Below, piece by piece: positions 46,688 to 56,060 of a DNA stretch of 64,000 nucleotides (within the stretch, counting starts at the first letter, position 1; the number at the start of each line of letters is the position of its first letter). Position numbers and translations under genes: made by a program. Origin of the DNA: Hydractinia symbiolongicarpus (Eukaryota > Cnidaria > Hydrozoa > Anthoathecata > Hydractiniidae); assembly GCF_029227915.1 (NCBI RefSeq), contig NC_079879.1, positions 25,920,501 through 25,984,500 of the forward strand. The letters run 5' to 3'. The notes under the pieces are model-generated. The model worked only from the letters and a program-made list of their open reading frames with translations, was not told the origin of the DNA and ran no database searches.

Positions 46688-46976
46688 AGAGATAGAGAAA
46701 TATTCCTTCTGGCACAGTCGACGTCGACCAAAGGGAAATTCCCTAAAATGTTAGTAACCAACACAAAATAATATGAAATAATATTAAATGCCAATAACCA
46801 ACATATAATAATATTAAATGTAAGATACCAGAAGTACAATGCTAATAACCAACACAAACTAATATTAATGATATATATCATTAAATACTAACACAAAATA
46901 ATATAAACGAAATCATATGACGTCATGCGCAATAGCGTATACTCATATTATACAGAATATGAGTAAAAATTATTCA
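46688..46976. repeat. Polinton left terminal inverted repeat
   Basis: Starts AGAGATAGAGAAATATT and contains the palindrome GTCGACGTCGAC at 46717-46728, 29 bases in, then AATATTAAATGCCAATAACC and ATGACGTCATGCGCAATAGC. It matches the inverted right end with small indels in the AATATT stretches. The middle has a length difference, so the repeat is imperfect. Confidence 0.9.
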
Positions 46977-47025
46977 ACTGTCCTAGAAAAATTGTTAGTT
47001 GGAATCAAAAAATTATATAATAAAG

Positions 47026-47340
47026 ATGTCCATTAATGATCATCTCATAATGCCTGATCGAATAGTCCGTGCTAATTCATGGACACTAATGTTCGTACCA
47101 GATCATTTCAAAACGCAGGAAACGTGTACTGCCGTAGTTCGTGAACATCCCTGGACACTAATGTTAGTACCCGATCATTTAAAGACACAAGAAATGTGTA
47201 ATGATGCATTCAGAAGGGAGAGCCTGATGTTCAGGTAATGTACCCGATCATTAAAAACACAGGAACTATGTGATGAGGCAGTACGTGACAATCCAGCGCG
47301 CGCTCCTCGAATATGTTCCAGATCGTTTCAGAGCCCTCTC
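47026..47340 (+). pseudogene. VPDxxKTQEMC-repeat protein, frameshifted
   Basis: From the ATG at 47026 the frame holds two copies of a roughly 24-residue repeat (WTLMFVPDHFKTQETC.. and WTLMLVPDHLKTQEMC..) and stops at 47238. A third and fourth copy are visible in other frames to about 47340 (VPDH.. near 47240, EYVPDRF near 47315), so one or more indels have broken the gene. This VPD..KTQ.MC repeat occurs in many copies in cnidarian and large-virus proteins; its function is unknown to me. Confidence 0.6.
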
Positions 47341-47346
47341 AAATAA

Positions 47347-47505
47347 ATGACTCAGTATTGTAATGAATGTGAAAGCGTGCTCGATGGATATGATAGATGC
47401 TCCTGTGGACGGAGATTCCTCATAAAAGGCAAACTGCTTTGCTGGTACTGCTGGTATGAGTATATTACGTATAATGGTGGTAGCTGTACCTGTAACAAAC
47501 CCTAG
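47347..47505 (+). CDS. Small Cys-rich protein, 52 residues
   Basis: An ATG-started frame of 52 residues, too small for a usual ORF cut-off. It reads MTQYCNECESVLDGYDRCSC then GRRF.., with further CWYC and CTC pairs: nine cysteines in C-x2-C and C-x-C pairs, like a small zinc ribbon. It sits between the repeat gene and the next capsid-side gene on the same strand, with 28 bases before the next ATG. It may bind metal; the role is unknown. The composition argues against chance. Confidence 0.5.
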   Translation: MTQYCNECESVLDGYDRCSCGRRFLIKGKLLCWYCWYEYITYNGGSCTCNKP

Positions 47506-47533
47506 TTGAAGTTTTATTTCCTTAAATAAAAGG

Positions 47534-48148
47534 ATGTTCAAATTCGGTAACGAGAATGTTAATTCAAGAGACTTTTTTGCCAAAGCGATTCCACTAAATA
47601 TCGAAGATGTAAACATTGAAAATATCGTGCTAAGCGATGCTATTCCAGCAAACAAGGGTAAAGATGAACGCTTCATTATTGGCTATAAAAATAGTGACAA
47701 CAAGCTATCACCTCTATTGATCAAAACACCTAAGAAGCTCTATTCCAATGGTACCTCGCGTTACGATGAAGGCTGCTCTCTTACCATGTCATTCGATTTA
47801 CATCAACATCCAGAATGGTTGGAGAAATATCAGATCATCCTAGCCAGGATCGAAAAACTATATGGTAATGAATTCACAGCCTCGCCAGTAAAGAATGATC
47901 GATATATGAATGCAAAAGTCAAGGCATGGGATAGCAAAATAACCACTGATTTTTACGACGCCCGAGTACCTAAAAATCAACCTTGTGAATGTACGGCTAT
48001 CATCAAGCTATCCAGCATTTATCGACAGGGATCCAAGCACTATCTGCAGGTCTTGCTGAAGAGTGCAAATATAAGTCTGTGCAACAATCCAGGACCAGAC
48101 ATCATATCGATTCAGATGATGATGAGGAACCATTCGTTGTGGTCTAAT
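47534..48148 (+). pseudogene. Possible ssDNA-binding protein, frameshifted
   Basis: The frame is well behaved from MFKFGNENVNSRDFF to about residue 176 (IKLSSIYRQGSKHYLQVL), then loses sense. A neighbouring frame from about 48060 carries on with a basic segment and ends in the acidic tail SDDDEEPFVVV at 48145, so a one-base indel near 48060 breaks it. A globular body with a terminal DDDEEPF tail is what single-stranded DNA-binding proteins of bacteria, phages and some large viruses look like. This is my inference, not a family match. It would fit the need of a protein-primed polymerase. Confidence 0.45.
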
Positions 48149-48179
48149 TTTGTATATTAATGTTGTAAACAAAATAAAC

Positions 48180-48455
48180 ATGAACGAGTTAAAAAGGGAA
48201 GCGAGAAAATTAGGGATACGTAGTTATTCGACTATGAAAAAAACTGAAATTATAGCCGCGATTCATAAGGTAAAATATAAGGATACCGCAACGCAAACAC
48301 TTGGGCCTCATTGCAAGCCATGTCTAGAAATCACAGCTATGAAAATATTGGATGAGTATATAAAGGGTCTCGAGGCAAAACAAAAAAGAAGTGTCATATA
48401 CGACGGTGATTTTATGATCGATAAGGATACCAGTGAAGTGCTTGGCGTTGTATAA
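48180..48455 (+). CDS. SAP-like small protein, 91 residues
   Basis: Starts at ATG 48180. The N-terminal MNELKREARKLGIRSYSTMK followed by KTEIIAAI has the pattern of a SAP or Rho-N helix-extension-helix motif (L..EA..LGI..YS.MKK.E.I..I), which binds nucleic acid. The rest has two Cys (PHCKPCLE) and an acidic end. Intact. The role in the element is unknown; genome condensation or virion DNA binding is possible. Confidence 0.55.
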   Translation: MNELKREARKLGIRSYSTMKKTEIIAAIHKVKYKDTATQTLGPHCKPCLEITAMKILDEYIKGLEAKQKRSVIYDGDFMIDKDTSEVLGVV

Positions 48456-48589
48456 TGTATTGTTAACAATACATTATAAATACGCTGGCGGTTCATCTAA
48501 GTACCGCTGACATATTGAGCAGACTGCAAGTTTCTTAAGATTTCTACTCTTGCCTCATTGCGACCTTTGGCGACGAGTGCCTGTCTCTC
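48456..48589. other. Convergent gene boundary
   Basis: A palindrome ATGTATTGTTAACAATACAT at 48453-48472 begins at the stop of the SAP-like gene. It could act as a terminator-like hairpin between the convergent genes. Confidence 0.5.
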
Positions 48590-49147
48590 TTATTCATTGA
48601 TCGTCTCCACTATTTTTTTCATGCGCTGACGAATCTGCTCCTTTAGCAGCATATATTTTTGCTTCTCTTGGTTTATTAGTGAAAATTCATAATCACTTAT
48701 CACTCCATTTTTAATCGCCCTTGATATCAAATCAACTATTGAATTCAACTTAGTCTCTGCAAGGAGTCTTATTGAGTCATGTTTCTTACGTTTATAATTC
48801 AACTTCTTACCACCCTGTTTTAGAGCTGTTTGTCCCAATCCCACGGCGATGGCTATTTCACCCATTGCCACTGCCAGAGGAACACCGATTTCCGAGAGCA
48901 TACTAACAATTCCAACACCTGATGTTATAACACTTATTGCTAATAGCCCGTGATCCATGCAGTGTACCCACAGTACATGCATACCAAATTTTTTAGCGAG
49001 TTTTTCACGCTGTTTAATTTCATTTCTTAGGTATATCTCGATCTCCTCGATCTTTTTGAGGCGATAGACGTGACTTTCGTTATTTTCTTGATCAGGTGCA
49101 CTCGACGGTAGGCTCGGATATAGTTTCATGACTTCATCATTATTCAT
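48590..49147 (-). CDS. Polinton membrane protein, 185 residues
   Basis: Starts MNNDEVMKLYPSLPSSAPDQ, followed by a charged coiled coil, then a long hydrophobic stretch (about 60-108, including HGLLAISVITSGVGIVSML and VPLAVAMGEIAIAVGLGQTA) that may cross a membrane twice, then a basic helical C-terminus. I do not recognise a characterised family; similar proteins recur in Polintons. It starts 3 bases from the end of the next gene's extended frame, suggesting they are co-transcribed. Intact. Confidence 0.6.
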   Translation of the reverse strand: MNNDEVMKLYPSLPSSAPDQENNESHVYRLKKIEEIEIYLRNEIKQREKLAKKFGMHVLWVHCMDHGLLAISVITSGVGIVSMLSEIGVPLAVAMGEIAIAVGLGQTALKQGGKKLNYKRKKHDSIRLLAETKLNSIVDLISRAIKNGVISDYEFSLINQEKQKYMLLKEQIRQRMKKIVETINE

Positions 49148-49816
49148 TTATTCTATGAGCAAGTGGATGGTAATTCCAACGAACGAAACGTTCTTATCAT
49201 GGTGATGCTCGTCTGTCAACATCAACTCCAGACGATCGGTGGATCATTTCAAGGGTATATATACGGCGTTATCAAAAGTCGACGCGAGCATATCGCCCCA
49301 GGTGTTTTCGTTCGTCGGTAGTATGGCCAGGGTTTTCGATTTCTTCCCATCCAATAGGGCATGGTTTTCATCTAATTGGTGACATGTGAGTCTTAATCGC
49401 TGATATACGTCCGTAGCATAGGCTGCATCATACTCACCTTTCATATAATATTTCTTTTGGGGGTCGAATGTGAACCTTAATAGCTTGTGGAGTGCTTCAC
49501 TGAACACTAACGTATACCCCTCATGAACGCGGATCCTGCATATGCCATTTTTCAATACAAAAAGCTGTACTTTACCGTGTGCCTGTGTATTGACAATGGC
49601 TGCTATATCTTCAATTTTGTACAAACCGTTCATGATTTCGATTCGAGTAACTGTCTGATCAGGTCCTACCCTACGTATTGTAAAATCATTATTACTATAA
49701 ATATTTAGCCACGCGGGTCGAATGCTGATCGACTTAAGAGCTATTCTGGTGCCTTCACTCAGATATTCATCAAAAACTATTGGTTTATCAATAGTAGTTA
49801 TGTAAAGCTGCTTCAT
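49148..49816 (-). pseudogene. Polinton structural-type protein with in-frame TGA
   Basis: 190 residues from MKQLYITTIDKPIVFDEYLS to NAVYIPLK, then TGA at 49244-49246. The same frame continues for 32 more codons to TAA at 49148-49150 (contains LELMLTDEHHHDKNVSFVG), a segment rich in beta-strand pattern that looks like its true C-terminus. So there is one in-frame stop, or a short form plus readthrough. The beta-rich composition suggests a virion structural role; the family is not named with confidence. Confidence 0.55.
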
Positions 49817-49840
49817 ATTTCTTTCTTTCTTTAAAGAAAC

Positions 49841-50938
49841 ATGAATATCTATTCGTATAATCCATCAGCAAAATACAAATCCAACAGCGAGTGGCCTCTT
49901 GGCGTAAATAACTTGGAGCATCAGGACCTCTACGTGTCTACTACTCAGCACATTTCCGTGGCATTCCCACAGTTCACCCAATTTCGTATCAAAGTTCCCA
50001 CTAACCTGTTAAATGATCCCGTGAGTGTAAATTGGAAGGGGCAAGCCTTGAATTATTGGAACATCCAGGTCAATTTCGCCGCTCATTGCGCAACCACTGC
50101 ATTAGGCATTTCTGCCAAGCATATGAGCGGCTCCGTACCCCTCGTCAAATCGATCTTTAAATTCCATGTATACTACCATATGCGTCGTATCCTAGCGAGA
50201 ATGAAGGTACCCATGCCATACGAAGGAGGCTTTTCGCAGTACGATAACCCATACTCGATCTCAGGATATGCCCAGGTATGTCGCGAATACGGTGCAGATC
50301 CCAACGCTTTGTACAAGTTCAAAGCCCTAACATCATCGTTGACGAGTGGTAGATGGTGGCCGCAGTTTAATGGGGATTGGGCCAAATTCATTATACCAAC
50401 CTCCCAGGGTCTGAAATCGGAGGGGCTGACCAAGCTAAGTGAAAGTATACGCGTTTACGTAATCTTGCTATCAGGATCCCAAGCGAGTGCCAAGGCCTCA
50501 ATCCTAGGCTCTGGCGCCGATAACTATACAGCAAGGCAAATATTATTGCAGAAATTTGAGGATATGGCTCAACGTAAGGAAAACGTAGGTAAAGACATTA
50601 TCGAGTTTCAAAAGGTGCTCCAGTATGCACGGACTCCAGTCAATTTTGCCGTCATGCCCAGCGTCTACATGCTTCCTTCCGACATGAACCTCCGCATTGG
50701 AAAGATTGTGGGGTATAACAACAACGTTTTAATAGCACCTTCTAACATAGGTGTAGGTGTAGAGCTAAATCTGAATACCATGGTCAAATATAAGGCAGCC
50801 TTCACCACACCTCCGAGGCAACATATAAGGAAAACCACGCCTGATATCAAGGAAGCTGCTGTTCACGAGGATACCAAAGCGACGCTGGTTACGGTCGGAG
50901 TAGGACTTATACTCGCATATATATGGATGAAGAAATAG
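49841..50938 (+). CDS. Polinton structural protein with C-terminal anchor, 365 residues
   Basis: An intact frame from MNIYSYNPSAKYKSNSEWPL. The body is rich in aromatic residues and beta-type patterns (FAAHCATTALGIS, GGFSQYDNPYSISG), with a helical part near 235-265. The C-terminus TLVTVGVGLILAYIWMKK (about 345-365) is a single membrane anchor. It lies next to the capsid genes and probably is a virion or membrane-associated protein. I cannot place it in a named family. Confidence 0.6.
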   Translation: MNIYSYNPSAKYKSNSEWPLGVNNLEHQDLYVSTTQHISVAFPQFTQFRIKVPTNLLNDPVSVNWKGQALNYWNIQVNFAAHCATTALGISAKHMSGSVPLVKSIFKFHVYYHMRRILARMKVPMPYEGGFSQYDNPYSISGYAQVCREYGADPNALYKFKALTSSLTSGRWWPQFNGDWAKFIIPTSQGLKSEGLTKLSESIRVYVILLSGSQASAKASILGSGADNYTARQILLQKFEDMAQRKENVGKDIIEFQKVLQYARTPVNFAVMPSVYMLPSDMNLRIGKIVGYNNNVLIAPSNIGVGVELNLNTMVKYKAAFTTPPRQHIRKTTPDIKEAAVHEDTKATLVTVGVGLILAYIWMKK

Positions 50939-50969
50939 GCCTAATGTGTTGAACAACATACTAGACACT

Positions 50970-52212
50970 TCATCGATTCTTACTCCTGTTACCTATATAC
51001 GCAACAACTATACCCACAGCTCCCGCAATCGCTAAATAGAGGTGCTTCGCTACATATTCGACAACCCTCGCTGCAACTCTGAAGAAGAACGACACAACAG
51101 TGCCAATAATGCCTGGCAGAGCAGCTCCCTCTTTGCCTGCTAGATACTTCAGGAATTTTCCCAATCTCTCCAGCTGCTTTTGAACAAACCCTTTTCTACC
51201 ACCACTTCCTCCAGCACCTGCTGCTGCCCCACTACCTCCTGTGAGCGCCAGGACCAAGCTGGATATAAGTAAGCCCACGGCTGATACGATACTAGCAATA
51301 GTGATACCCTGCTCTTTAAACAAAATGGTTAATTTTTCTCGTAGGGATGTGTCATCTCCAGCTATCTTCATAAGTGTCTCCTTAATCATCTTCAGCTGAC
51401 TATGGATCTTTGAGAGACCATGTTCTTCTATAATCGCCTTTCGATCATCCTTTAGCTTTTCACGATCTTCCTTGGCCTTATCGAGGTCCGCATCCCAAAT
51501 TTTTTCTTGTTCCTCCGATACGTCGGACCCAGCCTTTTTCGCCTCAAGCCTCTTGATCTTGTCATCTGCATTGGAAAGCTCACCATCGTAGTAGATCATC
51601 TTACTTTTCACATTATTCAAGTCGTCCTTGAGCGTTCTAACATAGAAATGAAGCCTCCGCCTTTCACGTTCATCAAAGGCTTCGGTAAAGGAAGTATCCT
51701 CCATCAGGCTCTTTGTGTCATCGAGAACATTCTCGAGCAATGGCAGCATCTCGATGTCATCAGCCTTCTCTTCAACGTGAACGATATCGTTAAGTAGTCC
51801 CTGCGCCATCTTCCTACTACCCATGTTGAGTGTTGAATATTGATCGAATCCCATGGCTCGCAACCTACCAGCGCACAAGGCTTTTTTTATCGCTCCCATG
51901 GCTCTCACCATTTCCTTTTGTAAGTTCTATCCCATCATAGAGAAGGTGGTTTCCATCCATTTCAAAATCATCATAATGTCTAGCGAGTGGTTGACCGAGC
52001 TCCCCACTAAGAGCTTTGTAGAGGCTATCAACTTTTGATGTTAATAATTCATGCCTTGCAGTCGCGGTGTCAGTGAAGCCACGTCGTATTGCGGACGTAG
52101 TGCTTGTATCAGGAATATCCCCCGGTCGAAGGATCTCGCTCTCCCTGCTGAACTCCTCGGCTTCGTCTTGAATATCTATTTCTTCTGTGAAGTCACATCC
52201 TGGATTATCCAT
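50970..52212 (-). pseudogene. Coiled-coil membrane protein, frame broken at an A run
   Basis: Two overlapping minus-strand frames: 51865-52212 (115 residues, acidic start MDNPGCDFTEEIDIQDEAEE) and 50970-51911 (313 residues). The second holds a long coiled coil (about 95-190), then Gly-rich GGSGAAAGAGGSGG and two hydrophobic segments, ending IAGAVGIVVAYIGNRSKNR. The frames differ by one base and meet at a run of seven A residues (minus strand, about 51885-51891), so they look like one gene of about 430 codons with an extra A. Alternatively this is +1 slippage. It is likely a virion or membrane protein. Confidence 0.6.
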
Positions 52213-52246
52213 AGTTTATTTCAGCTCCAAACTACTATAAATAAGC

Positions 52247-53525
52247 ATGTCTAACATATTCGGAAAGCTAAATCCATACAAGGAAATCAAGATTATGCTC
52301 GGCATGAAAGGCAAGAGGCAAAGGGTGAAGATAAGTCACATACCCAGCCCAATTAACCAGAATGAAGATTTGTACGTGGACGTCCCCAATCTTGGACAGA
52401 ATGATGTAATTTTCCCCGGCTCAATAAACTTGCTGTTCGACCTTGAGCTGACTGGTACAAACACCAAGCGTACGATCGTATCAAATATCGGCAAAGCATT
52501 GGTACAGAGCTTACGGGTTACGCTGAATGGTAATGAAATACAAAACATACAAGATTACAACGTGCTTGCAGTATACCGTGATCTTTGCATTTCAAAATTT
52601 GATAGGGACAATAACATGATCCTTCAGGGTATCAATCCGAACGATGGAACGATTCGGAGCCTCCAGGTCAAGGCCAGTGATCACGTCGGGAACAAGGAGG
52701 AGAAGGCCATAGCCGAGGCATATGGCAACACGTTCTGTATTCCCCTTGGGGAGATGTTCTCATTGACGAGGGTTCTCCTGTTTTACCAAGCGGGGCTTCA
52801 CGATAGACTGCAGTTTATCCTGCATTTCGTGCCATACGGTGACGTTATAAAGGATGCCGGAACCCCAGCGTCTGGCAGCACGGCAGCCAAAGCAGCCGAT
52901 TTCTCCTACAAGATCAGCAATATATGCCTAGAATTTGACAAGGTTGTAAATGAGGATCTGGCAAGTGCAATGATGTCAAGGTATTCCAGGCTTGCTCTAC
53001 CATACGAACGTATACTAAGGAGCAAAGCGGTGACTATGAAAAAAATCTGATACGAATTATAATTTGCAAATTGATACTCCAGCCAAGAGGCTAGGCGGCG
53101 TGTTACTCTTATTTCAGGATCCTACCGTTGTCAAGGCTTACTCTGGTAATAACGAAAGATTTTACAACCCTAAGATCGAGAAAATCTCTATTACTATTGA
53201 ATGTTCACCTAATGAATTGCATAGCCATGCGATGATGCCAAAGGATCATATGGAACAAGTAGCGGGGTTCTTTGGATACCATTATTCTATAATAACGATT
53301 GGCCAGTTCTTTACGGAGAGATATGGGCTTCTCCTCGGTTTCAGAACAAGTCCGGACCCCACCTTACACGGGTCCGGAAGACCGCTTCAGAAGCTGTCAG
53401 ACGGAATCACACTTCACATGACAAAAAGGGCCGACGGCACGGGTGATATTAGATGCTACGTGTACTTGCTGATGGATGCACAATTAAATATTTTGGATGG
53501 TCGTTTTCATTCAGTAGAACATTAA
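52247..53525 (+). pseudogene. Polinton major capsid protein (double jelly-roll type), frameshifted
   Basis: The first frame (52247-53050) has the capsid start with KRQRVKISHIP, EDLYVDVPNLGQNDVIFPGS, then SLRVTLNGNEIQNIQDYNV and ISNICLEFDKVVNEDLA. At 53039-53045 a run of seven A residues is followed by a stop at 53048. The next frame continues from about 53046 to 53525 (LGGVLLLFQDP, FYNPKIEKISITIECSPNEL). Together they span about 425 codons. The pattern matches the hexon-like major capsid protein of Polintons and related elements; the assignment rests on motif memory and on its neighbours. The frame break would stop capsid assembly unless slippage occurs. Confidence 0.7.
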
Positions 53526-53571
53526 GAGCATTAAAAATTGTTTTTGTAGGCCTTTGGTCTACAAAATAAAC

Positions 53572-53970
53572 ATGGCAAGTCTCGCGATTATGGCTGGAGG
53601 AACATTGATCAATGCTCTGGCTTTTAGTGGTAGTAACTATCTATTCTCAAAATTAAGTAACCACGGGAAAGCGGAAAGGAAGTGTCATGACCAGGCTCTT
53701 GAAAAATTACAAGCAGCCCAAGCTGCCTGGGTAAGGCAAAGACAAGCAAAAATTGACTGGTACAACCGACGGTGGGAGGAACAAAGGGAGGCAGGACAAT
53801 CTCTTAAAGAACTCGATGAGGGAATGAGGGAATATTTCATTGCAACCATAGAGAAAGCCCCAAAGCTCTCCGACTTCTATACCCCAAGCAAACAGTAACA
53901 AGACGGTGAACTGACGTTCATTTTTGGCTCCTTGGCCCTCCTCAGCTTTGTAGTGTACAAGTATATGTAA
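53572..53970 (+). pseudogene. Polinton helical membrane protein with in-frame TAA
   Basis: Start chosen at ATG 53572 (MASLAIMAGGTLINALAFSG). A hydrophobic N-terminus is followed by a charged helix (QALEKLQAAQAAWVRQRQAK) and SDFYTPSKQ, then TAA at 53896-53898. The same frame continues 23 more codons to TAA at 53968-53970 (FIFGSLALLSFVVYKYM), a C-terminal membrane segment. One in-frame stop therefore removes the anchor. It sits between capsid and integrase genes. Confidence 0.6.
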
Positions 53971-53992
53971 GAACATTTTTGACATCTAATAA

Positions 53993-54997
53993 ATGTCAAA
54001 ATCACATATTGTTACAGCCGAAGAAGCTGAAAAGCTGAGTCAAATCTACTATCAGCCCGAACATCTCTGGACCGGGAGAAAAGCTATCAAATTGCTCAAC
54101 GAGCATAGTGGTCTATCAAAGAAGAAAATTATTCACTGGCTATCTCGTCAACTCCTGCGGCTCAGGCATATCAAGGGTCCAAAAAAGATCAATTACCCGC
54201 ATTTCACTGTTACAAAACCTAATGAGATCCATCAATTTGACTTGCTCTATATGCCACATGATAAAGTGTATGGCAACATCTATAAGTACATTTTGACGGG
54301 CATTGACATAGCTTCACGATACAAGGTGGCTCGGCCGATATGTAGCAAGAAAGCTAGTGAAGTCGCCGAGATGCTCAAGGATATTTATAAAGCAGGACCT
54401 TTGCGTTATCCGAGCATATTCCAATGTGATAACGGCTCAGAATTCAAATCGGACGTGACAAAGTTGTTGGAGAGCAAAAATGTCGAGATCAAAAGGGCAA
54501 CTACCAAATACCATCATACTTTCACGGCGTTCGTGGAATCCTATAACAAGTTGCTCGCGGAGAGATTGTTCAAGCCTCAAGATGCGCAGGAGCTGGTCAG
54601 TGACGAACAGAGTACCACATGGGTTAAACACCTATATACTATCGTGAAAGGCATGAACAACACCAAGACGGCTATGATCAGCATGAAGCCTAGCAAGGCC
54701 ATTAAACTCGATGAAGTCCCACTCGCGAAAAGCGAGGAATATTCCGATGAAAAGCCGTTACCCGACGACGGGCTCTACCTCTACCTCTTGCAACCTGGTG
54801 AGGAACATGGAGATGCAAGGAGACGTGCGATGGATGCCTATTGGAGCAAAAAGACGTACAGGCTCGACCATATAGTGACAGGTACCCGTCTCCTATATTA
54901 TCTTGATGGAGGTCCTGATCGATCTTTCGTATCAGAGGAGTTCATGCTAGTACCCGAGGATGTATTTCTACCTCCAGAGCAAGTGAAAAATTGGTGA
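53993..54997 (+). CDS. Polinton integrase, retroviral-like DD(35)E
   Basis: An intact 334-residue frame. An N-terminal helical region is followed by an RNase H-fold core with D83 (HQFDLLYMP), D146 (QCDNGSEF) and E182 (FVESYNK), with 35 residues between the last two, as in the DD(35)E family. The C-terminal part (about 280-330: TYRLDHIVT, LYYLDGG, FVSEEFMLVPEDVF) is chromodomain- or SH3-like. It joins element ends to target DNA. All three catalytic residues are present, so this may be active in trans. Confidence 0.92.
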   Translation: MSKSHIVTAEEAEKLSQIYYQPEHLWTGRKAIKLLNEHSGLSKKKIIHWLSRQLLRLRHIKGPKKINYPHFTVTKPNEIHQFDLLYMPHDKVYGNIYKYILTGIDIASRYKVARPICSKKASEVAEMLKDIYKAGPLRYPSIFQCDNGSEFKSDVTKLLESKNVEIKRATTKYHHTFTAFVESYNKLLAERLFKPQDAQELVSDEQSTTWVKHLYTIVKGMNNTKTAMISMKPSKAIKLDEVPLAKSEEYSDEKPLPDDGLYLYLLQPGEEHGDARRRAMDAYWSKKTYRLDHIVTGTRLLYYLDGGPDRSFVSEEFMLVPEDVFLPPEQVKNW

Positions 54998-55042
54998 GAA
55001 ATTCTCGATTTTGTAGTTCATAAGAGCTACAAAAACTTATAC

Positions 55043-55870
55043 CTAATCTTCTAGTGTTGTATCACTCAAATCATACAAATCATCGCGGGTAAGATCAATA
55101 AGTCTGAAGTGGCAAATGTATCTCTCCATATGTCCTTCTTCTTCGAACCTATTAAACGCATGTATGCCATTGGCGTTATCGATGAAAACGATTTCTTCCG
55201 AATTTGGAAATTGAATCCTTACCCACCTCCTTTTCTTTAAAATACCACGTCTTTGTACGCGGGCGCAGTAATATGGAAGATGGTGGTATTTATCGTCTTC
55301 AGATGCAGTATGTTTACGAAAAATCATAATTACATTATCCTTGCCCGCATCATTAGCATGTGGCACGTATCTCTGACGTAGTCCTGCAATCTCCAATATT
55401 CGGAGATCAAGCTGGTTCTCTCTTTCGTGAAGATCCTCCTGGAGGTTTGCTATAGTTATGTCCCTGTCCTTCAGGTCATCGTTGAGTATTGCTAGAGCTT
55501 GGTGATGCTCTTCCATGGTTTCTTGTAATTTTTCAATCCCTTTCGACGCCAGTATTCTCATAATTTCAAGAGCCTTTGCTTTTTTTGAATGTATACAAAT
55601 CTTTAAAGCATCATCCAAAGAGATGAACATATCGTGAGCATTTTTAGTTTCCTTTAGCCCGGCATGGTATGCCGGGTCCTAAGCATTTAGCTCTATGCGC
55701 GATTTCTCCGCTATATTAAGCGCTCTACAGGATGTTCGAATATCAGTAACACCTAAAAATCTTCCCAGATCTGCACGTTTAAACATTGGTTGGCCTTGAT
55801 TGTTTACCAATATCTCAATGGTAGGCAATATGTTTAAGGTAAGTGACATTTTATTATTTACACTACCCAA
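55043..55870 (-). pseudogene. MSV199/DUF3627-like regulator with in-frame TAG
   Basis: The upstream part (55679-55870) reads NNQGQPMFKRADLGRFLGVT, the start of a MSV199/BRO-like DNA-binding domain. TAG at 55679-55681 interrupts; the same frame then continues through FISLDDALKICIHSKKAKAL, a coiled coil (LHERENQLDLRILEIAGLRQ) and the block VIMIFRKH..CARVQRRGI that resembles the C-terminal domain of such proteins in iridoviruses and poxviruses of insects. It is probably a regulator of element genes. The Met at 55630 could give a shorter product without the DNA-binding part. Family assignment moderate. Confidence 0.55.
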
Positions 55871-56054
55871 CCAGGGTGATCATTAGGACAGACATGCATC
55901 CGAAAAAATACATGGTGTTCCTATGGATTCTTTCTCTCTCCAGAACATCACGAAGCTCTTCATCAAGAGCCTCTAATTGAGATTCAAAGTAGGGTATTCT
56001 GTCCATCTCTTCGTGGCAGGCTTTCAACTGTTGTTTTATCAATTCATATGACAT
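55863..56054 (-). CDS. Small coiled-coil membrane protein, 63 residues
   Basis: MSYELIKQQLKACHEEMDRI then a charged helix and a C-terminal hydrophobic segment (TMYFFGCMSVLMITLVG). It overlaps the regulator start by 8 bases and ends 6 bases after the ATPase. Intact, unknown role. Confidence 0.5.
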   Translation of the reverse strand: MSYELIKQQLKACHEEMDRIPYFESQLEALDEELRDVLERERIHRNTMYFFGCMSVLMITLVG

Positions 56055-56060
56055 ATTTAT

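Noticed and set aside
46683-46688. Perfect 6-bp target-site duplication for the Polinton
   Set aside because: Only TCATC (5 bp) matches exactly when the terminal repeats are aligned from their first shared base; a 6-bp match needs a one-base shift.
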